From positions 62,001 to 126,000 of the forward strand of contig PBMB01000021.1 of the NCBI GenBank assembly GCA_002722455.1: a stretch of DNA of 64,000 nucleotides, in the 5' to 3' direction. This document shows positions 34,953-43,622 of this stretch, in pieces; within the stretch, counting starts at the first letter, position 1, and each line of letters opens with the position of its first letter. The translations under genes and the position numbers were made by a program. The DNA comes from Chloroflexota bacterium. Its GTDB lineage: Bacteria > Chloroflexota > Dehalococcoidia > Lucifugimonadales > GCA-2722455. The notes below the pieces were generated by a model, which was not told the origin of the DNA, did not search any database, and saw nothing but the letters and a program-made list of their open reading frames with translations.

Positions 34953-35795
34953 TTAAATGTCTTCTATTTTTTTTAAGTTTTCAACAAGAATCTCTAAGAA
35001 ACCCAAATGATGACAGGTCGTTCGACCTTGTGTATGAATATATTTATCATTAATCTGATAACCAAGTGAATAAAAAGCAGAATAAAACATTGCAGTGTCT
35101 TTATATAATTTAAAACACTCTTCTGTTGTAATTTCTAAATTTTTAAGCAAATGTTCAAGATTAAGAGAACCAAAATAAGCAGAACTTCCAATCAACGCAT
35201 TTTTGCCTTTTCTCGCATAATCAAGAATCAAACAGTCGCCCTTATATTCAGAATCTTGACTTTCAGCTTTTTCTAAAATATCAGATTCAACAAAATCAAC
35301 ATATTCAGGGCAAGGAATGATAGTGTTTAAAGAATCTTCATTACCAGAAGATTTAAGCATTTCAATTAACTTAAGCTGAGTTAAAAAGAAATCTTTGCCT
35401 CTTGTGATGGTTTCTTCAATATCTTCATGAATAGTATTAAAAGAATGCTGAGAGTCCTTTTGACCAAAGGAAACCATAGAATCAAAAGTTTCTTTTAAAA
35501 AATAAGAAGTAAAAAGATAGTAATCGCCAAACTTCATTGGTCTGTTTGGGTTGTTATTATAAAATGATTCAAGATCTTTGATTTCAATCTTATTTCCTTT
35601 AACAAGAATTTGTTTGTTTAGTTCAATGATTTCTTTATTGTGAAAGACAATGTCTTCGTCTTCTTTAAAATAACCAAAAACAGGATATCCAACAAATCGA
35701 AATCTATTTTCATCTTTGTGTTTTAAGCTGATTACGGCAACAAATTCTTGCATATGTAGAGAACAATTTGTAACGGAACAATTTAAATATTTCAT
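34953..35795 (-). CDS. 280-residue protein, operon partner of the MbcA/ParS-like gene
   Basis: It is transcribed from an extended -10 promoter and followed after one base by the antitoxin-like gene, so the two are almost certainly one functional unit. The protein is soluble and has several cysteines at its start (CSVTNCSLH) and a CPEYVDF segment. I cannot find the Arg/Tyr/Glu pattern of RES toxins. A role as toxin or as partner is inferred from position only. Confidence 0.65.
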   Translation of the reverse strand: MKYLNCSVTNCSLHMQEFVAVISLKHKDENRFRFVGYPVFGYFKEDEDIVFHNKEIIELNKQILVKGNKIEIKDLESFYNNNPNRPMKFGDYYLFTSYFLKETFDSMVSFGQKDSQHSFNTIHEDIEETITRGKDFFLTQLKLIEMLKSSGNEDSLNTIIPCPEYVDFVESDILEKAESQDSEYKGDCLILDYARKGKNALIGSSAYFGSLNLEHLLKNLEITTEECFKLYKDTAMFYSAFYSLGYQINDKYIHTQGRTTCHHLGFLEILVENLKKIEDI

Positions 35796-35824
35796 AGTTT
35801 TCTCTCAATGGTTTCAATACATTT

Positions 35825-35833
35825 ATTATATCA
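35825..35833 (-). promoter_or_regulatory. extended -10 promoter of the 35795-34409 operon
   Basis: The minus strand reads TG-A-TATAAT about 30 bases before the start codon. Confidence 0.65.
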
Positions 35834-35835
35834 AA

Positions 35836-35871
35836 AACAAAAAAATAAAGCCACTAAAAAGCGGCTTTATT
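35836..35871 (-). terminator. terminator after the set E pair
   Basis: AATAAAGCC (35844-35852) pairs with GGCTTTATT (35863-35871). A T run follows on the minus strand. Confidence 0.75.
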
Positions 35872-35872
35872 G

Positions 35873-36739
35873 TTAATATATAGGTACTTCTCCAATATAT
35901 TTTTTAGTTTTAACTTTTGTGTAAACCCCAATTGTTTCACGTGAAACAACAGAAATGTCTGTAACTATTCGCCAACCATTATCAAACAACAGTAAATCAT
36001 TAACCGTAACTGCGGAATAATGTTCATGATTGTAACAAAAATCTTCAATGATTTTTTCATTCTCATCAAGAATCAAAAGATTGTGATTATTTTTTATTAT
36101 AGTTTTAAGTTGTTCATTTTCATTAAATTCGATAGACTCAATAGTTTTATCCGTCCCCTCATAATGTTCAATGATTAAGATCTTATCAAGGAAATCACTA
36201 AATTTTCTTTGGTATTCTTCGGATTTGAAATCTTGTTGAACAGAAAAAAGGTCATTAAATTCTGAGATAGAAATTAAACTTAAATCAATAGAAAACAAAT
36301 ATTTTTCTCGGTTATTGTAGTCTCCCCAACTATTATAAAAACAATTGAAAAATCGAGCTTTTTTGTCAATAATAAGTCGAGTATACTTTTCATTATCTAT
36401 AATGTATTGAGTAACAATACAATTTCTATCATAAAAAGGGTCTTCTTTACAGCTACCACTTCCTGAAAGTGTTTGATCTGATTTTACAAAATTTAGAGAA
36501 TATAAAAAATTCTTATTTTTATCTATATTGATTTCTTTTATAAAATCCTGACGACTCTTATAAACAGGAATGTTTAACTCTTCTGACAATCGGAAAAAAG
36601 CATTTAAAATAGAAAAATGTTTTTCATCAAGGTCGTTTTTTTTAATAAGATTTAAAGGAAGCTTATTTGAATCATTTAAACGGCAATATTTTAAAAGCGT
36701 TCTTTTATATGAATCAACTAAATGTTCTTCTTTAAACAT
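35873..36739 (-). CDS. set E protein 2; contains parS
   Basis: A 288-residue paralogue of the upstream gene. Shared blocks are LNIPVYKSRQDFIKE with LGDLPIYPSKEDFVEN, EKYLFSIDLSLISISEFNDLF with EKYMTISADAVSDEEFQELF, and ARFFNCFYNSW with SRFYLRRVHSP. A small C-terminal beta domain (DLLLFDNGWRIVTDI) follows. An exact parS site codes for Val-Ser-Arg-Glu-Thr at 265-269, in that last domain. It lies three bases after the upstream gene. Function unknown. Confidence 0.75.
   Translation of the reverse strand: MFKEEHLVDSYKRTLLKYCRLNDSNKLPLNLIKKNDLDEKHFSILNAFFRLSEELNIPVYKSRQDFIKEINIDKNKNFLYSLNFVKSDQTLSGSGSCKEDPFYDRNCIVTQYIIDNEKYTRLIIDKKARFFNCFYNSWGDYNNREKYLFSIDLSLISISEFNDLFSVQQDFKSEEYQRKFSDFLDKILIIEHYEGTDKTIESIEFNENEQLKTIIKNNHNLLILDENEKIIEDFCYNHEHYSAVTVNDLLLFDNGWRIVTDISVVSRETIGVYTKVKTKKYIGEVPIY
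35933..35948. other. parS: parS site (ParB-binding), copy 2
   Basis: TGTTTCACGTGAAACA, identical to copy 1, 12.7 kb away, and also inside a coding sequence on the minus strand. An exact 16-base match occurring twice is far beyond chance in 64 kb. Confidence 0.93.
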
Positions 36740-36742
36740 AAC

Positions 36743-37657
36743 TTAAACTTCCTCCAATGTGATAGCAGCTTCAAATGCTTGTGTCTTTTCTATATCTTTA
36801 ATCAAATAAGATTTTCCTTCAATTTCAATTTTTTCACCAATTGAAAATTCTTTTTCTTCTTTGAATTCTTTTTCTGTATGTATTCTCAATCCATTTTCTT
36901 CAATAAAAGCTATTGTCATATTGTCGTCATAATAATTTTTTATATAAGAATTAAATGCATGCCATTCAAGAGGACGATCTCGGTCAAGCTTATCACCATG
37001 CTGAGACATTTTTTGAATCATTTTATCAACCTTGTAATAGATTGAATGATCGTAGTTTTCAGGTAAAAAATTAGAAGCTTTAAATAGTTCTTGAAATTCT
37101 TCATCAGAAACAGCGTCTGCTGAAATAGTCATATACTTTTCAGAACCATCAAATAACTGTTTAGGTGAATGGACTCTACGAAGATAAAATCGAGAAACAC
37201 CTTTATGATAAATGCAATAATGAGTTTCTTTTTCAATTTTTTCTTCAGAAATATTTCTAAGGTCATAAGCATGAATCTCTGTAAATTTCATAAATTCGCC
37301 ATCGACTAAAACATATCTTGCTCGATCATGGGTGCGTCCCATTCTGATATCAGAATCATCATTGCAAAGATAAAGGTTCTCTACAAAATCTTCTTTACTT
37401 GGATAAATAGGTAAGTCACCTAATTCTACAAGTAACTTGATATAGTTTTTAAATAAATAATCTCTGTTATTTAGAGCTTTAATCACATGATAAGCAGGTT
37501 TTTCCCCTTTAAAATGAGAGATATATTCACGTTCATTACATAAATTTTTGTATTCTGTAAAACAAAACAAGGTAGGTTTCATTCCCCTATCTTGAAATGA
37601 AAGTAAATGTTTATATGCTTCGTCAGCAAGATATTTTTTATCAAAATCAGTTAACAT
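36743..37657 (-). CDS. set E protein 1, unrecognised
   Basis: A 304-residue soluble protein, first gene of a two-gene operon with its paralogue. The N-terminal helical part is followed by the shared PIYPSKEDF and AVSDEEFQELF blocks. The C-terminal 40 residues (FSIGEKIEIEGKSYLIKDI) look like a small beta barrel of the kind seen in nucleic-acid or partner-binding tails; this is only a composition-based guess. No enzyme motif. Confidence 0.75.
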   Translation of the reverse strand: MLTDFDKKYLADEAYKHLLSFQDRGMKPTLFCFTEYKNLCNEREYISHFKGEKPAYHVIKALNNRDYLFKNYIKLLVELGDLPIYPSKEDFVENLYLCNDDSDIRMGRTHDRARYVLVDGEFMKFTEIHAYDLRNISEEKIEKETHYCIYHKGVSRFYLRRVHSPKQLFDGSEKYMTISADAVSDEEFQELFKASNFLPENYDHSIYYKVDKMIQKMSQHGDKLDRDRPLEWHAFNSYIKNYYDDNMTIAFIEENGLRIHTEKEFKEEKEFSIGEKIEIEGKSYLIKDIEKTQAFEAAITLEEV

Positions 37658-37748
37658 TAATAATCTCTTTATTTTTTATTTAAAATATTATCTCAAATTG
37701 AAACAAAAAAATCAAGTTTAAAAAAAGGTGTATTTGTCTTTTAACCTA

Positions 37749-37757
37749 TGCTATGAT
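37749..37757 (+). promoter_or_regulatory. extended -10 promoter of the 37796 gene
   Basis: TG-C-TATGAT, 39 bases before the start codon. Confidence 0.6.
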
Positions 37758-37795
37758 ATGCAAATATCAAGATAATAGAGAGATTATAAAAAAAT

Positions 37796-39025
37796 ATGAA
37801 ATTGAGAACACATAAAGAGATCACAACTGTTTTGAAGAAAATAATGGCTTGTTCTTCAAGAGATTATAATTCTATCTTATCTAATGTAAAACATTTCGAA
37901 AATGATTATCCAAAAATATTATTAAAATATAACAAAGAATCAAAAGAAAAATTAACAGCAAATGAACGTTTGGTTCCATTTATTGAAATTGCAGACAATT
38001 ATTTTAAAATAAATAAAAATAGAATGCATGAAAATAATAATAGAAAAACAATAATCGCTGCCTCTTTTATTCTACTGGTTTATCCATATATAAAAGAAAA
38101 AGATTGGTACCCTATTTTCAAAGATAAACCAGAATCCTATTTAAAATTATTATTCTTATTAGGAAACTACAAACTGATACCTGAATCAGTATCAGCGTCT
38201 TTGCTGCCAAAAATAAAAGATAATTCTATTGAAAAAAGATATGTAGAGGATATTTTCTTTAATGAATTCTTTGAATCGGAAGAATTAAATATGATTTTAA
38301 TGGATAAAATAGAACACAATGCTTTTGCTTTAAGTATTGAAGATACTTTTTTGTCTGATTATATGGAACATAGTGAATATTATTATGAATCAAATTTTTA
38401 CCAAGAGAAATTAAAAATAGGTAATGCTTTTTCTGTTATATATGATCGTTATTATGGATCTGTTTTTATTTACAAAAAAGAATCAAGAAATCAAGATTAT
38501 TTCCCTAGAAATAAATCTTATCTTTATTATATTGAAAAACTAATGAAACAAAATAAAGGTCTATATATTGTTTATCAATCTTACGCTCTTGGTTCATTTA
38601 CAAATAGTCAAGAAAAACATTTTGCATTTCCAGAAGAAACACCAGACTTAAACAGAGAAAGAGTAATTGAATCAAATAGAAAACATTTTGAATCAGATAT
38701 TAAACATTTTTATGAAGGTAAATTAAAAAGAAAAGATAATTTCAACAAATTAAGAAGAAAAATAGCAACGAAATTTTTGAAAACTATTTTGTGGTTGTTA
38801 AAATCTAATATCATTTGTAAAAAATTAGTAGAGGTGATTTCGACAGATGACCCTAAATTTAATTATGTAGATGTGTTATTTGAAGATAATAATATGTCTT
38901 TTGAATTAAATGATATGTTAAAGTTAGACTCTTTTTTAAAAAGAAATGTAAACAATATAGAAAATAAAAATAGAACAATTCCAGTAGATACTCTAGAAAT
39001 GTATTATATGGAAAACAAAATGTAA
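37796..39025 (+). CDS. set C protein 3, unrecognised
   Basis: A 409-residue protein, basic and mostly helical, with a more ordered middle (FSVIYDRYYGSVFIYKKES). The PKIKDNSI...IFFNEFFESEELNMIL block links it to the 31872 and 32932 proteins. The tail ends IPVDTLEMYYMENKM, again L-E-M/L-x-Y. It is monocistronic and its ribosome site is weak. It lies about 3.6 kb from the other two members. Confidence 0.7.
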   Translation: MKLRTHKEITTVLKKIMACSSRDYNSILSNVKHFENDYPKILLKYNKESKEKLTANERLVPFIEIADNYFKINKNRMHENNNRKTIIAASFILLVYPYIKEKDWYPIFKDKPESYLKLLFLLGNYKLIPESVSASLLPKIKDNSIEKRYVEDIFFNEFFESEELNMILMDKIEHNAFALSIEDTFLSDYMEHSEYYYESNFYQEKLKIGNAFSVIYDRYYGSVFIYKKESRNQDYFPRNKSYLYYIEKLMKQNKGLYIVYQSYALGSFTNSQEKHFAFPEETPDLNRERVIESNRKHFESDIKHFYEGKLKRKDNFNKLRRKIATKFLKTILWLLKSNIICKKLVEVISTDDPKFNYVDVLFEDNNMSFELNDMLKLDSFLKRNVNNIENKNRTIPVDTLEMYYMENKM

Positions 39026-39037
39026 ACAAAAAAAACA

Positions 39038-39063
39038 AAAAGTCTACGAGAGTAGACTTTTTT
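39038..39063 (+). terminator. terminator after 37796-39025
   Basis: AAAAGTCTAC with GTAGACTTTT around a GAGA loop, then T. Confidence 0.85.
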
Positions 39064-39214
39064 ATTATTAATAAGCTTTGAATTATAAAAAGTAAAGTAA
39101 GTTGGACTTTTATTTTTTCTTTTTTGGATAATAAAACAATTGTTATTTAAAATCAAGTTTAAAAAAAAACAAAACATGATAAAATATTATTATACAAAAG
39201 GAGTTAAAATATTA

Positions 39215-39949
39215 ATGAAAATATCAGATGCAAAAGAATTATTAGAGAATTTAATATTTACCACTGATGGAACTAGATTATCTAGAACCGAAATAATGAA
39301 AAAAATGCCTGAATTGGTAATGAAATCGAGAGAACAAAATAAAGATAATTTAAATGTATATAGAGTTTTAAAAATAAAAGAAAATTCAAATATAAAAGAG
39401 CATAAAGATTCTGAATCTACTTCGACCTCTTTATCTGCTTGTATTAAAATAGCGAGTTCAATGCCGAGTATGGTAATGACAAAAGAAAAAACATTAAAAT
39501 TAGAAACACATATATTAAAAATTAATGTTCCAAATGATAATATTCTTTTAGATATGAAAATAGTTATTCCAGCATTAAAAGAAAAATTAAAAAACCATAT
39601 GGATAAAAATATCAACTTAAATCGTTGGGGAGAAAAAATAAAAATATCAGAAGCTTTCGAAGAAATAGAATTAGCAAATGAACAAGAAATAATTTGTGAC
39701 TTAAAAGGATTAAATTATGAATCTTTAAATTGCAAAAATAATATTGGATTCTCGTTAAGTTGTAATTTATCTCATTTGAAAAAAGGATTTGAAAGTATAG
39801 GTTATGAAGAAGATTTATTTAATCAATATTCAATGTTAAAACCAATAATTGATAAAGAGACAGAAGATTTAATGTTGGATTATATAAAAGAAAATGATTT
39901 ATTTCCAAAGGAAGAAAAGAAGCAATCAATAAAAAGAAAACCAAGATAA
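39215..39949 (+). CDS. 244-residue unrecognised protein
   Basis: ATG 39215 is preceded by AAAGGAG (39197-39203); earlier in-frame ATGs upstream lack a site. The protein is soluble. A Ser/Thr-rich stretch (SESTSTSLSACIKIASSM) near residues 65-82 separates a helical N-terminus from a central part with VLDMKIVIPALKEKLK-like character. The C-terminus is basic (KKQSIKRKPR). No family recognised. Confidence 0.72.
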   Translation: MKISDAKELLENLIFTTDGTRLSRTEIMKKMPELVMKSREQNKDNLNVYRVLKIKENSNIKEHKDSESTSTSLSACIKIASSMPSMVMTKEKTLKLETHILKINVPNDNILLDMKIVIPALKEKLKNHMDKNINLNRWGEKIKISEAFEEIELANEQEIICDLKGLNYESLNCKNNIGFSLSCNLSHLKKGFESIGYEEDLFNQYSMLKPIIDKETEDLMLDYIKENDLFPKEEKKQSIKRKPR

Positions 39950-39965
39950 CAAATCTTGGTTTTTT
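39937..39965. terminator. terminator between convergent genes 39215 and 39968
   Basis: AAAACCAAGAT (39937-39947) pairs with ATCTTGGTTTT (39953-39963). Confidence 0.85.
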
Positions 39966-39967
39966 AT

Positions 39968-41665
39968 TTATTTCAAACTATTTTTTGCCATTTCTCTTAA
40001 TCGTTTATTAAGATCTTTTTGATCATCACTTTCTTCAATCAATAATTTTTTGATTTTTTGCCTTTGTTTCATTTCTTGTGCAAAAGCATCTATGCCAGAA
40101 AGTTCTACCGATAAGGATTCATTATTTTTAGGTTTTCTTAATTCAAATAATGATTCGCCTTCTACTCGTCTTGCAGTATCAACAACATAATGATCTTTAA
40201 CGTCTTCTAGCGTTAATGTTTTCTTTAAATCTGTCAACACTTCATTTTGTGATTCTAATTTAGATAGTTTTTTCTCATAATCATTTACAAAATCTCTATT
40301 ATCTTTTAAAGCCTCAATTTCATTTGTTAAACCTGTTTTTAATTTACCAATTAAAACTTTATCGACTTCTTTTTGAAAGTAATATGAAAAAGGTAATTCT
40401 GCGACTTTGATATAATCACTCTCATCTGTTAATAACAAATGTGGTGCAGTTTTATTTAAAAAATTACTTACATCATAATCAGCATCAAGATCAAACTTAG
40501 ACATGGATTGTAATGTCTTTTTAAAATGTTGCATTTGAGGAGATAATTTACTGTCTTGATATTGTCTAATACCAGAAGAATCTTCCTTGTTTTCAATAAA
40601 CTTCTCAAAGTAATCAATCTTCTCATTAAATTTCCTTCTTTCAGAAGGTAGCAATTCTTCATCTTTTGATAAACGATTATTGAAATCATTAGCAAATACA
40701 GAAAAAGCCAATATATTTTGATCTAATACAGATTGATTATATGCATTTAATATAGCTTCTGAATTGATTTTATATAGACTATCAGCAACAGTCTGAGTAT
40801 CTTGGTTTAATAAATAAGATTGTGCTTCTAAGCCTATACCTAATCTTTTAAATCTAATTTTAACACGATCTGGGTCATTGTATTCCTCTATAAGATCAGC
40901 GATAACTCCTTCTTCATTATTTTGAGAAGTTATTTTATTTTTTGCCCAAAAGACACCTTTCGTAAATTTATTGAAAAAATCAAAAACCTTCATTTTAATT
41001 GTTTCACGATTCTTATTTTTATAATTATAAAGGGTATCATTAAATGAAGCAGCAAAACGGTATGAGTCATGAGCATTAATGGATTTAATGTCATCGTCTT
41101 CAACGTATTCTTTTAACATATTAAGTTTGGCTTCTTCAAATGCAAGGGTTCTTGAAGAATTAAGCTTATTGTGTTCGTCTATTCTTTTATCAATATATTT
41201 ACCAGTAAATGCTTTAATACTGCTGTATGCAACAAATAAAGCAGCAGGATTTAGTGCATCTTTGATATTGTCGAATTGAGAAGTGACACCTTCTTTTACA
41301 TAATCAATGTAGGCTTCACGCACAGCAGGATTAAGAGCTAGTTCTTTTAAAAGATTCATATTTCCTTCTGGTAATGTTTTAGAAGGACTTAAAGTTTCAA
41401 AAACTTCTTGAAAGGGAAGACCTGCTTGAAAACCTTGATAGACTTGTTCCATACCAATATAACAAACAAAAGCCATAGTAGCTGCCATTGGTGCTGCAGT
41501 TAAATAAAACTTAAGTCTATTAGCTGATTTATTAGCCTTATATTTTTCTTCTGAGATTCTGTTTAATTCATAATCTGATTCGTTTTCGTTCATTGCAATA
41601 CGAATCTTATTGAATTTAAGTCCCTCATCAATTAAGGGAGTGATTTCTTTTATTCCTTTTATCAT
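39968..41665 (-). CDS. 565-residue protein with two hydrophobic segments, unrecognised
   Basis: Hydrophobic stretches near 53-72 (AAPMAATMAFVCYIG) and about 140-155 (ALFVAYSSIKAF) could cross or touch a membrane. The rest is long, helical and highly charged, with a coiled-coil-like C-terminus (about 440-480 and 530-565). Composition is less Asn-rich than the neighbouring unknown genes. It has no recognised enzyme motif. A structural or membrane-linked scaffold is conceivable but unproved. Confidence 0.72.
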   Translation of the reverse strand: MIKGIKEITPLIDEGLKFNKIRIAMNENESDYELNRISEEKYKANKSANRLKFYLTAAPMAATMAFVCYIGMEQVYQGFQAGLPFQEVFETLSPSKTLPEGNMNLLKELALNPAVREAYIDYVKEGVTSQFDNIKDALNPAALFVAYSSIKAFTGKYIDKRIDEHNKLNSSRTLAFEEAKLNMLKEYVEDDDIKSINAHDSYRFAASFNDTLYNYKNKNRETIKMKVFDFFNKFTKGVFWAKNKITSQNNEEGVIADLIEEYNDPDRVKIRFKRLGIGLEAQSYLLNQDTQTVADSLYKINSEAILNAYNQSVLDQNILAFSVFANDFNNRLSKDEELLPSERRKFNEKIDYFEKFIENKEDSSGIRQYQDSKLSPQMQHFKKTLQSMSKFDLDADYDVSNFLNKTAPHLLLTDESDYIKVAELPFSYYFQKEVDKVLIGKLKTGLTNEIEALKDNRDFVNDYEKKLSKLESQNEVLTDLKKTLTLEDVKDHYVVDTARRVEGESLFELRKPKNNESLSVELSGIDAFAQEMKQRQKIKKLLIEESDDQKDLNKRLREMAKNSLK

Positions 41666-41726
41666 AATAATTTTCGTCCTAGTATAATCAATAACAACAT
41701 TATAACACGAGAAATAAAAACAACAA

Positions 41727-41754
41727 AAAAAGCTATATAGAATATAGCTTTTTT
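41727..41754 (-). terminator. terminator after 41759-42343
   Basis: AAAAAGCTATAT (41727-41738) pairs with ATATAGCTTTTT (41742-41753), with a T run on the minus strand. Confidence 0.85.
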
Positions 41755-41758
41755 ATTT

Positions 41759-42343
41759 TTAATTAGAACAATTCCATACAAGGTTAAATTGTCCATCGTT
41801 GTCTGCTTGAATTAACATTTTCTTTGCTCTATATATATCTTGTTTGGATTTAAATGTAATTGATATTTCATGTTGACTAGATATTCCACTTTTTAATTCT
41901 ATTGGTATTTCTTTATTGTTTTCATCTTTTATTTCAATTTGTATTTTATCTAAGTCAAGTAAAGGCAAGTCTTCATTGTCTTTTTCATAGATTAATAATT
42001 TTTCAATATCTTTACCACCTCTACTTAATAATTTTAAGCTACCTTGTGACTTAAAGCAATATAGTTCTGGCAATACAATAATTGTTTTATCTTTTTTAAC
42101 CAATAGGTTATTCATTATTTTTGTTGTGTTAGGTTTCATGTGAAATAAAAAGAAAACACATAAACTAATGATAAATAAAAATACATTAATAAAGAACGAA
42201 ATGTTGACAAGGGGATCATAGTTTATATTGTCATAATCAAGTATGGTAGGTACAGTAATCATTAATTTGAAACCTAAACAGAAAACAACAATTATGACAA
42301 GTTTGTCTACTGACTGCTTCAGTAATTGTGTAATATAATTCAT
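41759..42343 (-). CDS. 194-residue membrane protein with two TM helices
   Basis: TM helices are near 13-33 and 47-67, with a short loop between. A soluble C-terminal domain of about 125 residues has beta character (IQIEIKDENNKEIPIEL). AAGGATT precedes the ATG. It is monocistronic. No family recognised. The domain side cannot be decided with certainty, but the positive residues after TM2 (HMKPNTTKIMNNLLVKKDK) favour the cytoplasm. Confidence 0.72.
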   Translation of the reverse strand: MNYITQLLKQSVDKLVIIVVFCLGFKLMITVPTILDYDNINYDPLVNISFFINVFLFIISLCVFFLFHMKPNTTKIMNNLLVKKDKTIIVLPELYCFKSQGSLKLLSRGGKDIEKLLIYEKDNEDLPLLDLDKIQIEIKDENNKEIPIELKSGISSQHEISITFKSKQDIYRAKKMLIQADNDGQFNLVWNCSN

Positions 42344-42425
42344 AGTAATCCTTGATAAAAAATAAGCTCATTTTTTATCATTATATTAGATAACTTTTGA
42401 TTTTCAACATTTTTAAGAAGCAAAA

Positions 42426-42447
42426 AAAAAGCAACCCAATGCTTTTT
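42426..42447 (-). terminator. terminator after the GNAT-like gene
   Basis: On the minus strand AAAAAGCA, a six-base loop and TGCTTTTT, then T. Confidence 0.7.
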
Positions 42448-42497
42448 CTTTTATTTAAAGTATTTTTTATTGTGAAGTTTTTTAGATTTATCTAATA

Positions 42498-43484
42498 TTA
42501 TGATATTTTATTACGATTTTTAACTTTAGTGCGGAAATCGCATTTATATTTTTCAGGAACGCTTAAACAGTATCGTGTCTTATCTTCGTTATTGAAAATT
42601 TTTTCTTTTTTAACATAGTTTGGAACATGTTTTTTAATATTAGACCATAACAATTCAGCTTCATTGCTTTGTAAAGTGGAAGAATATAGTCCAGAATTTT
42701 TTTTGGTAAGATATTTTGAAAATTCTACATACATTTGAAATCCTAATCCTTTTCCTTTGTATTCTTCTTCAATATCACTGTATTCGATAAAAGGTTTATT
42801 CTCAAAACCAATAATTGTCTCCATGTCTTGTGAAACAAGTCTTTTATTAAAAGTATCAAGTGAAATATCTTTTTCTTCCATTTTAATTTCAAAATCTTCT
42901 TCATTATCATAAAGTGGAAAATCTTTTTTGTTGACAAGATAAAGCAACTCATGATTGCCTTTAATTCTCTCAACCATATTTTTATCAGAATAAAGGGTAT
43001 TAATAAAACCAATTTTTTGATTATCTTTTTTTAATATAAGTCTATCATTTAACATAGGAAGACGAACAAATAGGTCAACATTATTAAATATAGAAATGGT
43101 ATAAGTATCATTATTTTTATCTTTAACTTCAACTTCACGTTCTAAATTGTGACTGTATTTTAATTTCTCATTAAACTCACTAAATATATCAACGTCAAAT
43201 TGAGAAAAGTCATCATTGGCTTCTGCAATATTTATTATTAGATCTTCTCTTCTGTTAAATTCGATACCAAGATATCTGGCTAATTGATATGAACCAATAG
43301 CACCTTTTGATGTCATATATTTATTTTTATCAATTTTTAAAAAATAATTTTCTTTATTTAAATCTGAATAGACAATTGCGTCTTCAAAATATTTTTTTTG
43401 CTTCATTACCAAACAAAACTCTAGTGAATGTTTTTTCAATTTCTCAAAGAATTCTATATTATTGTTGTCTTTTATGTAAAACAT
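42498..43484 (-). CDS. protein with C-terminal GNAT acetyltransferase-like domain
   Basis: In the last 130 residues the acetyl-CoA binding pattern is visible: EEYKGKGLGFQMYVEFS (Q/R-x-x-G-x-G/A, near 240-256), then SNEAELLWSNIKKH, as in GNAT motif B. The first 180 residues are an unrecognised domain with a mix of helix and strand (KGAIGSYQLARYLGIE). GNAT enzymes transfer acetyl groups to amines of proteins, antibiotics or RNA; the substrate here is unknown. AAAGGA precedes the ATG. Confidence 0.7.
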   Translation of the reverse strand: MFYIKDNNNIEFFEKLKKHSLEFCLVMKQKKYFEDAIVYSDLNKENYFLKIDKNKYMTSKGAIGSYQLARYLGIEFNRREDLIINIAEANDDFSQFDVDIFSEFNEKLKYSHNLEREVEVKDKNNDTYTISIFNNVDLFVRLPMLNDRLILKKDNQKIGFINTLYSDKNMVERIKGNHELLYLVNKKDFPLYDNEEDFEIKMEEKDISLDTFNKRLVSQDMETIIGFENKPFIEYSDIEEEYKGKGLGFQMYVEFSKYLTKKNSGLYSSTLQSNEAELLWSNIKKHVPNYVKKEKIFNNEDKTRYCLSVPEKYKCDFRTKVKNRNKIS

Positions 43485-43622
43485 TTATTTTCCTTTATTA
43501 ATCATTAACATTATAGCATAAGATGAGAGAAATAACAGTTTAAGAAAAAAACAATCAATTACTTGCATAAAAAATTTGAATATTATACAATTGTGAAATA
43601 TAAAAAAATAAGGTGCTCTAAA

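Noticed and set aside
34953-35795. RES-domain toxin beside the MbcA/ParS-like gene
   Set aside because: The spaced Arg, Tyr and Glu/Ser residues of RES toxins could not be found, so only position supports a toxin role.
41000-41008. Half parS site (TGTTTCACG) inside the 39968 gene
   Set aside because: The second half does not match (10 of 16 overall). A single half-site should not load ParB.
42132-42147. A parS-like sequence, GGTTTCATGTGAAATA
   Set aside because: Three mismatches including the central CACGTG core, so ParB binding is unlikely.
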